A stretch of DNA of 64,000 nt from Topomyia yanbarensis. Lineage: Eukaryota; Arthropoda; Insecta; Diptera; Culicidae. The DNA is taken from NCBI RefSeq assembly GCF_030247195.1, contig NC_080671.1, positions 188,149,725-188,213,724 on the forward strand. The letters run 5' to 3'. Positions 1-9,694 of the stretch are shown in pieces. The translations under genes were made by a program, and so were the position numbers. Every line of letters starts with the position of its first letter. Position 1 is the stretch's first letter. The notes under the pieces are model-generated. The model saw only the letters and a program-made list of their open reading frames with translations, did no database searches and was not told where the DNA came from.

Positions 1-164
1 AATCATGTTTGTAAACATCGGTTAGGGATTTGCTGGAAAATAGGTGTGACATTAGCTCGGGAACTTGGCGAGTTCCCAGGGAGCATCAAGATCCGTCATA
101 GGTGACCAATGTGGTCAAAACTACTTTAATTAGTCATTAGTGATCTAGACCCGCAAATCCATGT

Positions 165-533
165 TGTTGACGCAACCTGCATCAGCTCAGCCAGGCAACC
201 CTATGAAGAGACGACAGCAGATCAGCGCGCCAGTCTATGGTGAATTATATAAGTCGAGAGCGGAGGAAGAAGGAACAAAACAAACCAGAAATTATACCAT
301 CGTCTTTAAATCATCATAGATACCACGTGAATTAAAACTTAAGCTAAGAGTAATAAAATTATATTAAAATTGTTTGAATTGTTGGAGTTAAAATATAGGA
401 GAACTAAAACTGTAAGTGAATGAAATGTGTGCTGGAAAATTTATAAATAATAGTTAGTAAAACTTACAGCTAAAAAGCGATTAAAAGCTAAAAGAGCAGT
501 TCGTTTTCTTCAACCTAAGGACAATTTCCAACA
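165..533 (+). repeat. 5' LTR of BEL/Pao element
   Basis: 369 bp, TG...CA ends. A TATATAA box lies at 246-252 and an AATAAA polyadenylation signal at 352-357. It is identical to the 3' LTR except at 457. Transcription of the element presumably starts downstream of the TATA box; I see no clear initiator motif at the usual +30 spacing. Confidence 0.95.
246..252 (+). promoter_or_regulatory. TATA box in the 5' LTR
   Basis: TATATAA within the LTR U3-like region, repeated in the 3' LTR at 7206-7212. It is the only good TATA box in the LTR and is the likely core promoter of the BEL/Pao transcript. Inferred from position and motif only. Confidence 0.5.
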
Positions 534-672
534 AACTTTTTAGAGTTTTATGGTACCACATCAGGATACTATCATCGGCCGTACTGTGCACATTCGACAT
601 CTGAGAATTATCGCTATATTCGATTAAAACCGTTCATAACTATATCCGTGAGGTAAGTCACCTAACCTCACA

Positions 673-3600
673 ATGTCGACCGCGGTACGAAACAATTGCC
701 CGCTGTGCAATAATCCTGATGATGATGATGATATGGTCGCGTGTGACCAATGTGACACCTGGCATCACTTCAGATGCGCTGGGGTGAATCACTCGATTGC
801 AGACCGGTCGTGGCGGTGCAATAAGTGCCATTTGCAGATATTGCCAGCGTTATCGAAATCGTCTCGGAGGTCGACATCCGAAGCGCAAGCTGAGTTGCAG
901 TTGAAAAGGTTAGAAGAGGAAAGAGCGATGCATGCTAAGCATCTGGCTGAGGATCTTGCCATTAAGCAGGCTAAGTTAGCGCAGCAGGAAGACGCGCTGA
1001 AACTGCAGAGGGAGATTGACCAGCACTATATAGAGCAACGGTATGCGGTACTTCAATCGACACTGGAGGAAAACGATAATCGGAGTAATCGATCGCTACG
1101 TAGTCAACAAAGCAGTCGTAGTAAGGTTAAGGATTGGATGGAGAAGCAGCAGGAACAGGCAGCAGGTACGGAATCGGAAGCTACCCTTCCCGCCGGAACC
1201 ACGTCGTTCGCCGCAACTCAAGGAAAACCAACTAACGCCACTATAGCTGTTGCTGTACAATCGACGGTGCCCTTCATTCCAGTTCCTATCAGTAGCGTAG
1301 GGTTGAGTAACACACCGAAGCGACCATTTACGACTGTTGGAGGAAATAGCCAGATGTTACCGACGACGCTTGTATCGACTGCTGTTCTTACCGGTACAGA
1401 AAGAAACCAAAATGTGCTTACAGTGCAAGAAGTTCCCTGCACGTTGCCACTAATGAATCCAGCGTATGCTACACGTGCCGTAGTAGAACAACCGATTTCG
1501 GCAGTTCGACAACTTACATCGGGTATGAGTTACAGACCGTATACAGTAACAAACACTACGTTTACGGGTGCATTAGTGGCCCGACCAGTCCCGTCTGTAC
1601 AAGCAGCTACTGGTATCATACCGATATCTTCATCGAGTAATGCATATGTAGGTGCAGCGACCCGACCAGTCCCGTCTGTACAAGCAGCTAGTAGTATCAT
1701 ACCGATACCTTCGTCGAGTAATGCATACGTAGGTGCAGCGACTCGACCAGTTCCGAATTTAGAGTATGATCCAAATGTTCATGCACTCCATCAGAGCTCA
1801 GGAGGTAAGACTTTAGAAAACATCCTTGAACAAATAAACTATCGGGTAGGAGATTTAGTGATTGGTAATAGGTTAGCTGAGACGCCCAATATGCAAAGTC
1901 TTCCACCGCGTTTTCGATCGTTACCCCCGTCCACTCGCGATCCCGGGGTATTTCAATCCAACGCAGCCGAGCAACATTTTCTTCATAGCACACCGCACCC
2001 AAATGTGAACTTAATAGCTACCCCACACCCGAGGCGTATCGAAACTAATATTCCGTCTCTCGGTGTGCCTGATATCTCTCAATCCATACCTGAGCCAGCA
2101 ATCAGTTCATCTCTTGCAGTGGCGGGCCCATCGCAGCAACAATTGGCTGCTCGGCAAGTGGTTTCGAAAGAGTTACCGGTGTTCACAGGAAATCCCTTGG
2201 AGTGGCCGTTATTCATTAACAGTTACGAAAATTCGACTGCGCTGTGCGGTTTTTCGTTAGCAGAAAATATGATGCGTTTACAGCGGTCCTTGAAAGGAAA
2301 TGCGCTAGAAGCTGTACGTTGCAATTTATTGATGCCGGATGCAGTGCCCCGTGTGATGGCCACGCTGAAAATGCTGTACGGTCGACCGGAAATAATAGTG
2401 AACTCGTTGTTAGCAAAAGTTCGTTCTACGCCTCCCCCCAGAGCTGACAGGTTGGAAACATTAATTACATATGGATTGGTTGTGCAGAATCTGTGCAGCC
2501 AGCTGATTGCCTCTGGACAAATCGCCCACCTGGGTAACCCGTCTCTTCTACAAGAGCTCGTAGAAAAATTACCTGCGAGTATTAAGATGGATTGGGCACG
2601 GTATAAGCGAAGAGTACTGAGACCTGATATTACTACATTTGAGAACTACATGTCTTCAATCATCGAGGAAGCCAGTGAGGTTTCATTGTTCGTCGAACCG
2701 GAGAGGGGTAATAAGGAAACCAAAAGACCTCCCTCCCGAGATAAGGCGTTTGTGAATGCTCACGGGTTAGAAGGTAATGGTAAAGTAAGCTCTGAGAACA
2801 GTTCAGGCAGAGCAGTTCAGGATCAACCAAAACAGAAAAGCTGTCCTATTTGTCAACAGATTGGACACAAAGTGAAGGATTGTGGAAAATTCAAGGCACA
2901 GAATCTCCATGAACGGTGGAGGCTTGTCGAAGATCAGCAATTATGTCGTCGTTGCCTCGTTCGGCACGGAAAATGGCCTTGTCATACAACATATCCATGT
3001 GGAGTGGATGGATGTGACGCCCGCCATCATCAACTACTTCACCCCGGAAAGAGCAATGAAGTGAAGCGATCCGTTGAAATAACGAATCCAGTAGTGAAGA
3101 CAAACTTAGCCAGTACTTCCGGAACTGTAAGTACACATCGACAGGTGGTTAATTCTATACTGTTTCGTGTGATTCCTGTGACGTTGTACGGACCAAATTC
3201 ATCAATCAAAACTTTCGCCTTCCTGGATGAAGGTTCGTCACTAACTCTACTGGACAAAGACATCGCGAAGGAACTAGGATTGAATGGAGAAGTAAGCTCG
3301 TTATGCTTGAACTGGACTTCGGACGTCTCTCGCATTGAACCAAGCTCAGAACGTCTGACAGTAGAAATAGCAGGTGGAAACGGTACAACCAAATACACTA
3401 TGTCTAATGTTCGCACGGTGGACGGCTTGAAACTACCAGCTCAGAGTCTCGTGTATGAAGATTTGGTTGGAAGCTTTCCTTACCTCGGGGGGCTTCCAAT
3501 AGAAAGCTACCGAGATGCTAATCCGCGAATTCTCATCGGAGTGGAACACTCAAAACTCAGTGTAGCTCTTAAGAAACGAGAGGGTCGAGGGGACGAACCA

Positions 3601-6600
3601 ATAGCTACGCGCTGTCGCCTTGGATGGACAATCCATGGCAGAATAGGAAGCGGAAACCAGGACGCCGCATATTTCAATCATCATGTCTGTGATTGCTCAA
3701 CCGATCGCGAACTCCATGGTATAGTCGAACGTTTTTTTGCAATCGATGCAGTTTTGTCAACAGTGCCAACGATTGAGACAGAAGATGATAGGCGAGCTCG
3801 ACGAATTCTGACCGAAACTACAGTACGAGTAGATGGTGGTTTCGAAACAGGTTTACTGTGGAAATACGATTACATAGAATTCCCCAGAAGCTATTCGATG
3901 GCTGAACAAAGACTCAAATGTTTGGAGCGTCGAATGAAATCCAACCCAGCATTACGCGAGAATCTCGTTAGGCAGCTTCGTGAATATCAGAAAAAGGGGT
4001 ACGCTCACAAAGCTACGGAAACCGAACTTTTAGCGGCTGACCCTACGCGGGTTTGGTATCTTCCCCTTGGGGCTGTCATCAATCCAAAAAAGCCTGGAAA
4101 AGTACGTGTGATCTGGGACGCTGCTGCGAAGGTCAATGGAATCTCGTTGAATACAATGCTTTTGAAAGGGCCAGATATGTTGACTTCTCTACCAGCTGTC
4201 TTAAGCCGATATAGACAACGTCAAGTGGCCATCAGTGCGGATATCAAGGAGATGTTTCATCAACTTAGAATTCGGGAAAGTGATAAGCAGTCTCAGCGGT
4301 TTCTTTGGCGAGAAGATCCTTCGCATGCTCCGGAGGTATTTGTGATGGACAGAGCCACATTTGGATCAACCTGTTCTCCATGTTCGTCTCAGTATGTTAA
4401 GAACCGGAACGCTGTAGAGTACGCTGAAGAATTTCCAGATGCAGCAGAAGCCATAATCGACAACCACTACGTGGATGACTATTTGGACAGCCGTGATACT
4501 GAAGATGAAGCGGTGCGTATAGCTCGGGAGGTGAAGTTTGTACATGCCAAGGGCGGCTTTGAAATTCGGAACTGGTTGTCTAATTCGACCAATGTCCTCG
4601 CACAACTGGGAGAAATGAAGCACAGCACAGTAAAGCGATTCGTGTTTGACAAATCGGAGGAAGAATCTGGTGAGCGTGTTCTCGGCATGATATGGTTGCC
4701 GCATGAAGACGTTTTCTCCTTTCCAGTTACGTTTGGCGAATCTCTTAAAACGCTATTGATAGACTCGATCGTACCAACGAAGCGTCAGATTTTAAAAGTG
4801 GTTATGAGTATTTTTGACCCGATGGGATTTTTGACAACATTTTTGATCCATGGCAAACTGATCATTCAGGAGCTATGGAGAGCCGGAGTAGGTTGGGATG
4901 ACCCAATTCCGGAGAGAGTTCACGTTCAGTGGAAGCGGTGGGCGGCCCAATTTCCCGAGTTACCTAAATTACGAATTCCCCGCTGCTATTTTCCTAACTA
5001 TCATCCAGAAAGCTACAAAACCCTACAGATGCACGTTTTTGTAGATGCCAGCGAAACAGCGTTTGCGTGTGCCGTCTACTTTCGCATCGAAGATCGGGGT
5101 GTTGTTAGATGTGCTCTCGTTGCATCCAAATCGAAAGTGGCCCCTTTGAAAGCTCTAACAATCCCTCGTTTGGAACTGCAAGCTGCAGCGCTGGGCTGCC
5201 GTTTGGCCGCAAATGTCGAAAAGAATCATTCTCTGGCGATCGCCCAACGATTTTTCTGGAGTGACTCTACGACAGTGCTATCTTGGATTAGGTGCATGGA
5301 ACCCCGGCGTTACACTCCCTTCGTAACCTTTAGAGTCAGCGATATCTTGGCTCAATCGACTGTGGATGAGTGGAGATGGGTACCAACTGCTGAAAACGTA
5401 GCCGACGAAGCCACCAAATGGGGAAAAGGCCCTAACTTCTGTGCAAACGATCGCTGGTTTCGCGGACCGGAGTTTCTCTACAAACCAGAATCACAGTGGC
5501 CAACTCTAGGATCACATGCCGTGGACACATCTGAAGAGCTCCGTTCGAGATACGTTTCTCATCACCTAGAACAACGTTCACTTGTCGATATTCGGAGATT
5601 TTCGAAATGGGAGCGACTGCTGCGGACTGTGGCGTATACCTATAAATTCGTGGCTAACTGTCGACGGAAACTGCGAGCAGAAGCGAACAATGATTGTGCA
5701 TCTTTGTTACATCCAGAATACATTCTAAAAGCTGAACGATATATATGGCGCGTGGCGCAGCATGAATGTTTCTCTGGAGACATTCTTGTGCTGGCCCATA
5801 ACAGAAATGTCCCGCAGCATCTGCATAAGAAACTCGATAGTACAAGTTCTATTCGCAAAGCCAGCCCCTTTTTGGATGAATATGGAGTTATTCGAATGGA
5901 AGGGCGCATAACCGAGGCTCCATACGTGCCCTACGATGCTAAATTTCCAGTAATACTTCCAAAAACCCATGTGGTTACGAAACTGTTGCTGGACTGGTAC
6001 CATAGAAAGTATGGACATGGCTACGGAGAAACGGTTGTGAACGAAGTGAAACAGCGATTTCACATTCCTAGACTTCGCACAACTGTTAGGACTGTCCGTG
6101 GAACATGTTCTTGGTGTAAGATTTATCGGGCGTCACCTAGTGTACCTAGGATGGCACCGTTACCCGCCGCGCGTTTGACTGCCTACGTCAAACCCTTTAC
6201 ATATGTAGGATTGGATTATTTTGGACCAATATTCATCCGAGCAGGCCGAACAAATCAGAAGCGGTGGGTGGCTCTATTCACCTGTCTCACCGTACGAGCA
6301 GTACACCTGGAGGTGGTCTATAGTTTGACCACTGAAGCATGCAAATTGGCGGTACGACGATTCATTGCTCGCAGAGGCTCCCCACTGGAGATTTACTCGG
6401 ATATGGGCACCAATTTCATAGGGGCCAGCAGAGATCTAGAGAAGGAAATTCAGCAAGCAATACTGGGAGTTGCATCTACCTTCACGAATACGAACACCCG
6501 ATGGCGCTTCAACCCACCCGTTTCTCCTCATATGGGCGGAGCATGGGAACGAATGGTTCGTGCGGTTAAAATGGCAATCTTTGCCCTTCCAATGGATAAA

Positions 6601-7083
6601 AGGCCCAGCGATGAATCATTAATTACGCTGTTAGCAGAAGCGGAGTTCATCATTAATTCTCGACCCCTAACATTCGTGCCACTGGAAGCTGCAGATGAGG
6701 AAGCTTTGACTCCCAATCATTTTCTGCTTCTGAGTTCAAACGGCATATCTCAACCTTCAACGATGCCGGTTGATGCAAAATCAACTCTGCGCAATAATTG
6801 GGGACACGTGCAACACTTGACGGATCTTTTTTGGAAGCGTTGGATCCGGGAGTACCTACCTGTTATAACGAGACGAACAAAATGGTTCGACGAAACAAGG
6901 CCAGTACAGGTGGAAGAGCTGGTGGTGATTGTGGATGATAATGTGCGCAATGGGTGGATAAGAGGTCGTGTCGTTAAAGTGTTACCTGGGCCAGACGGGC
7001 GTATAAGGATGGCAGATGTGCAAACGACAACGGGCATACTTCGTCGACCGGTAGCTAAACTGGCTGTGTTGGACGTGCGTTAG
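673..7083 (+). CDS. BEL/Pao gag-pol polyprotein with N-terminal PHD finger, intact
   Basis: This single 2136-residue ORF encodes the structural protein and enzymes for reverse transcription and integration. Residues 9-52 form a C4HC3 PHD-type zinc finger (C9, C12, C24, C27, H32, C35, C49, C52). Residues about 75-125 are a charged coiled-coil stretch, and 494-690 resemble the BEL gag domain DUF1759. A CCHC zinc knuckle lies at 724-737 (C-x2-C-x4-H-x4-C), followed by further Cys/His pairs. The aspartic protease (A17/DUF1758-like) has D852-E-G. The RT active site is YVDDY at 1266-1270. RNase H begins around D1458. The integrase has an HHCC-like region followed by D1848, D1910 and E1959, then the C-terminal DUF5641-like part. 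The ATG at 673 is chosen because it is the first in frame and precedes the PHD finger. No stop, frameshift or missing catalytic residue is visible. The gag part holds an 81-bp tandem duplication (1581-1755). Confidence 0.96.
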   Translation: MSTAVRNNCPLCNNPDDDDDMVACDQCDTWHHFRCAGVNHSIADRSWRCNKCHLQILPALSKSSRRSTSEAQAELQLKRLEEERAMHAKHLAEDLAIKQAKLAQQEDALKLQREIDQHYIEQRYAVLQSTLEENDNRSNRSLRSQQSSRSKVKDWMEKQQEQAAGTESEATLPAGTTSFAATQGKPTNATIAVAVQSTVPFIPVPISSVGLSNTPKRPFTTVGGNSQMLPTTLVSTAVLTGTERNQNVLTVQEVPCTLPLMNPAYATRAVVEQPISAVRQLTSGMSYRPYTVTNTTFTGALVARPVPSVQAATGIIPISSSSNAYVGAATRPVPSVQAASSIIPIPSSSNAYVGAATRPVPNLEYDPNVHALHQSSGGKTLENILEQINYRVGDLVIGNRLAETPNMQSLPPRFRSLPPSTRDPGVFQSNAAEQHFLHSTPHPNVNLIATPHPRRIETNIPSLGVPDISQSIPEPAISSSLAVAGPSQQQLAARQVVSKELPVFTGNPLEWPLFINSYENSTALCGFSLAENMMRLQRSLKGNALEAVRCNLLMPDAVPRVMATLKMLYGRPEIIVNSLLAKVRSTPPPRADRLETLITYGLVVQNLCSQLIASGQIAHLGNPSLLQELVEKLPASIKMDWARYKRRVLRPDITTFENYMSSIIEEASEVSLFVEPERGNKETKRPPSRDKAFVNAHGLEGNGKVSSENSSGRAVQDQPKQKSCPICQQIGHKVKDCGKFKAQNLHERWRLVEDQQLCRRCLVRHGKWPCHTTYPCGVDGCDARHHQLLHPGKSNEVKRSVEITNPVVKTNLASTSGTVSTHRQVVNSILFRVIPVTLYGPNSSIKTFAFLDEGSSLTLLDKDIAKELGLNGEVSSLCLNWTSDVSRIEPSSERLTVEIAGGNGTTKYTMSNVRTVDGLKLPAQSLVYEDLVGSFPYLGGLPIESYRDANPRILIGVEHSKLSVALKKREGRGDEPIATRCRLGWTIHGRIGSGNQDAAYFNHHVCDCSTDRELHGIVERFFAIDAVLSTVPTIETEDDRRARRILTETTVRVDGGFETGLLWKYDYIEFPRSYSMAEQRLKCLERRMKSNPALRENLVRQLREYQKKGYAHKATETELLAADPTRVWYLPLGAVINPKKPGKVRVIWDAAAKVNGISLNTMLLKGPDMLTSLPAVLSRYRQRQVAISADIKEMFHQLRIRESDKQSQRFLWREDPSHAPEVFVMDRATFGSTCSPCSSQYVKNRNAVEYAEEFPDAAEAIIDNHYVDDYLDSRDTEDEAVRIAREVKFVHAKGGFEIRNWLSNSTNVLAQLGEMKHSTVKRFVFDKSEEESGERVLGMIWLPHEDVFSFPVTFGESLKTLLIDSIVPTKRQILKVVMSIFDPMGFLTTFLIHGKLIIQELWRAGVGWDDPIPERVHVQWKRWAAQFPELPKLRIPRCYFPNYHPESYKTLQMHVFVDASETAFACAVYFRIEDRGVVRCALVASKSKVAPLKALTIPRLELQAAALGCRLAANVEKNHSLAIAQRFFWSDSTTVLSWIRCMEPRRYTPFVTFRVSDILAQSTVDEWRWVPTAENVADEATKWGKGPNFCANDRWFRGPEFLYKPESQWPTLGSHAVDTSEELRSRYVSHHLEQRSLVDIRRFSKWERLLRTVAYTYKFVANCRRKLRAEANNDCASLLHPEYILKAERYIWRVAQHECFSGDILVLAHNRNVPQHLHKKLDSTSSIRKASPFLDEYGVIRMEGRITEAPYVPYDAKFPVILPKTHVVTKLLLDWYHRKYGHGYGETVVNEVKQRFHIPRLRTTVRTVRGTCSWCKIYRASPSVPRMAPLPAARLTAYVKPFTYVGLDYFGPIFIRAGRTNQKRWVALFTCLTVRAVHLEVVYSLTTEACKLAVRRFIARRGSPLEIYSDMGTNFIGASRDLEKEIQQAILGVASTFTNTNTRWRFNPPVSPHMGGAWERMVRAVKMAIFALPMDKRPSDESLITLLAEAEFIINSRPLTFVPLEAADEEALTPNHFLLLSSNGISQPSTMPVDAKSTLRNNWGHVQHLTDLFWKRWIREYLPVITRRTKWFDETRPVQVEELVVIVDDNVRNGWIRGRVVKVLPGPDGRIRMADVQTTTGILRRPVAKLAVLDVR
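1581..1755 (+). repeat. 81-bp in-frame tandem duplication in gag
   Basis: Two near-identical 27-codon units start at 1581 and 1662, and the first bases of a third start at 1743. Each encodes an RPVP...SSSNAYVGA segment in the disordered linker between the PHD finger and the gag core. The period is divisible by three, so the frame is kept. Such repeats usually change length between copies of an element. Confidence 0.9.
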
Positions 7084-7124
7084 ATAAGGGAGGCTGAAGG
7101 ACACTAGCCTCACGGGTAGGGGTA

Positions 7125-7493
7125 TGTTGACGCAACCTGCATCAGCTCAGCCAGGCAACCCTATGAAGAGACGACAGCAGATCAGCGCGCCAGTCTATGG
7201 TGAATTATATAAGTCGAGAGCGGAGGAAGAAGGAACAAAACAAACCAGAAATTATACCATCGTCTTTAAATCATCATAGATACCACGTGAATTAAAACTT
7301 AAGCTAAGAGTAATAAAATTATATTAAAATTGTTTGAATTGTTGGAGTTAAAATATAGGAGAACTAAAACTGTAAGTGAATGAAATGTGTGCTGGAAAAT
7401 TTATAAATAATAGTTAATAAAACTTACAGCTAAAAAGCGATTAAAAGCTAAAAGAGCAGTTCGTTTTCTTCAACCTAAGGACAATTTCCAACA
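7125..7493 (+). repeat. 3' LTR of BEL/Pao element
   Basis: 369 bp, with one mismatch to the 5' LTR (A at 7417 in place of G at 457). It is followed directly by the CATGT target duplication at 7494-7498. The A at 7417 creates a second AATAAA hexamer at 7416-7421 that the 5' LTR lacks. Confidence 0.95.
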
Positions 7494-7548
7494 CATGTAA
7501 TGTTGAACGTATTTGAATATGTATTACATCATTCGGACATCATAGGGT

Positions 7549-7805
7549 TACCAGTTTATATGGGAATTTCCTGTGTGACCACACTCTTCAACCCGTAACT
7601 CCGGAACCGGAAGTTCGATCAACTAAAAATTCAATAGCGTCTTATGGGAGCGTTATACCGTTAATTTGAAACTGAGTTTGCGCAAATCGGTTCAGCCACC
7701 TCCGAGAAAATTGAGTGACTTTATTTTGACACACACATACATGCACACATAAATACACACATAAATACACACATACACACATACATACCCACAGACATTA
7801 TGCGA
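7549..7805 (+). repeat. Left half of an older mosquito interspersed repeat, split by the LINE
   Basis: Non-coding. It contains a stretch about Ccggaaccggaagttc and GCGCAAATCGGTTCAGCC that I recognise as widespread in culicine genomes, then a (CACATA)-type microsatellite at 7731-7790. It ends in AGACATTATGCGA, which is repeated at 13591-13603 where the same repeat resumes. The LINE at 7806-13591 therefore inserted into this repeat. Confidence 0.6.
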
Positions 7806-8146
7806 CATTTATTTCTCGCGCGACTCGTGGGACTATACATGGAGATAACAAAAAATAAAAACAAACAGACGGAGGTGCCAAACCCCTTCGCTAGAGGTGG
7901 TTTGGCGAGGTCTCCCCCCCCCCGTGGGGAGAGTAGTGGAGCGATGAGTGCTGCATCTGAAAGCACTAGTGACTCCCCAGCAGCGGTAGGAAATAGCCCT
8001 ACCAGTGCACCGGAGGGGCCACTATCTGCGATGCGCAAAGTAGCGAAGCAACTCGATTCAATAATCGATTTCGCTAGCGCAAAGCAGAATATAGCCAAGG
8101 AGTTGAAGTTGAGCCTCCTGGAGCTCCGGAAAGCTGTTCGTGTCGC

Positions 8147-8823
8147 AAGACAGGAACAGCAGGCCTATGATAAGAGGGTGGAATGTCGGGAGAGGCCCGA
8201 CAGAGAAACCCAGACAGTGGCCTCCAATAGGGAGGAAAGAGAGAAGGTCGATAGAGGTTCACAGACAGTGGCCTTTACCTTCTACGGAGCAGTGCACCCC
8301 GTGCGGTAGATTGGACCCTACCAATAGCACGTGTACTGGGCTAGGACATAAAGGTCTTCTCCATTGTAAAAAAAAAAACCTTCTACGGAGCAGCCACGTC
8401 GATCGGAGCGGCGACCGAGTTCCCCTCGAAGGGAAAAGGCAAGGGCAAGGGCAATCGTAAGACGGCGTCAAACGCGAAGCGCCCTAGGAAGTCGCCAGGA
8501 GAGGGTGCAAAAACCGACACCACACGGCGTGCGGTTCCAAGACAGGATCAGCAGGCCTATGCTAAGAGGGTGGAATGTCGGGAGAGGCCCGACAGAGAAA
8601 CCCAGACAGTGGCCTCCAATAGGGAGGAAAGAGAGAAGGTCGATAGAGGTTCACAGACAGTGGCCTTTACCTTCTACGGAGCAGCCACGTCGATCGGAGC
8701 GGCGACCGAGTTCCCCTCGAAGGGAAAAGGCAAGGGCAAGGGCAATCGTAAGACGGCGTCAAACGCGAAGCGCCCTAGGAAGTCGCCAGGAGAGGGTGCA
8801 AAAACCGACACCACACGGCGTGC
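8147..8823 (+). repeat. Tandem duplication of 285-bp units in LINE ORF1
   Basis: Unit 1 is 8147-8532 (285 bp once the 101-bp insertion is removed) and unit 2 is 8539-8823 (285 bp), joined by six bases. The offset without the insertion is 291 bp, exactly 97 codons, so the duplication kept the frame. The units are almost identical, differing at a few bases near the start. Unit 2 lacks the nested tail, so that insertion most likely came after the duplication. Confidence 0.9.
8293..8378 (+). mobile_element. 86-bp 5'-truncated LINE tail nested in its own ORF1
   Basis: The segment matches the last bases of the host LINE's 3' UTR (13508-13591) almost exactly and ends in an A run at 8368-8378. It is flanked by a 15-bp target duplication CCTTCTACGGAGCAG at 8278-8292 and 8379-8393. 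This is the signature of target-primed reverse transcription of a family member that aborted early. It shifts the ORF1 frame and introduces a stop at once. Confidence 0.93.
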
Positions 8824-9694
8824 AAGGCCAAACGCCGTCTGGCCGAAGTAAGCGAGGGCGAGAGTGACCTCGCTGAGCAGAGCGTTGGTACCAGCAACCC
8901 GGCCCGACCGGGGCAGGGGGGCGTTAACCCCTGGACGCTGGTTACCAAGAAGAAGCCGGCACCGACACCGGAGGTACCGCGGCCCGCGAAGAAGGCCAAG
9001 GACAGAGGCGAGGCCTTGTGGTTAAAAACCGACAAGGATAAATACGCCGATGTCCTAAAGTCGATGAAGGCGGCCGAAAGCCTTTCGCGTGAGACGTGCG
9101 TAGCGTGAGACGCACCAACACGGGAGAAATGCTTCTGGTGCTGAAGCGAGGCGCACAATCTAGTGCGGTATACAAGGCCTTGGAACAAGAGGTCCTTGGT
9201 GAAGGCGCCCAAGTCAGGTCGCTAGGGGCGGAAATGACTCTCCAGTGCAAGCATCTGGACGAGTTCACGACCGCAGAAGATGTCGTCGCAGCCGTTAAGG
9301 AACAATGCGACGTCACAATCGAGCGGGCCTCTGTCCGATTTAGAGATGGACCCTCTGGCACCCAAGTAGCCTACCTCAGGCTACTGAAGGCGGATGCCAA
9401 AAAGGTAACCGAGAAAGGGAAGCTGAAGATCGGCTGGTCGGTATGCCCTATTAGCATACCCCAGCCGCCTTCAGTGGATAGGTGCTATCGGTGCCTTGAG
9501 TCCGGCCACAAAGCCTACGAGTGCAAGAACACAGACAGGAGCAAACTATGTCGTCGCTGCGGCGAGGAGGGGCATAAGGAGCGGGGTTGCACTAAGGCGT
9601 ACAAGTGCCTTATCTGCACCGCTAAGAAGCAAGCCCATAAACATGCTATGGGCGGACCTTCGTGTCCCTTCGGTGAGGCAAATAAGAAGAAGCC

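Larger units (their letters stand above)
165..7493 (+). mobile_element. Complete BEL/Pao LTR retrotransposon
   Basis: The element has two direct 369-bp LTRs that begin TGTTG and end CAACA, and a 5-bp target duplication CATGT at 160-164 and 7494-7498. Between them lies one uninterrupted gag-pol ORF. The LTRs differ at a single base (457 G versus 7417 A), so the insertion is recent. A primer-binding-site candidate starting TGG lies at 550, about 16 bases inside the 5' LTR; I cannot name the tRNA. A purine-rich tract (GGGTAGGGG) lies just before the 3' LTR at 7114-7122. Domain order (gag, zinc knuckle, A17-type protease, RT, RNase H, integrase) is that of the BEL/Pao superfamily. All hallmarks of an autonomous element are present; activity itself cannot be read from sequence. 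Confidence 0.95.

Noticed and set aside
2891..3416. Minus-strand open frames of 81-125 codons opposite gag-pol
   Set aside because: They are antisense shadows of the intact polyprotein frame with no family content.
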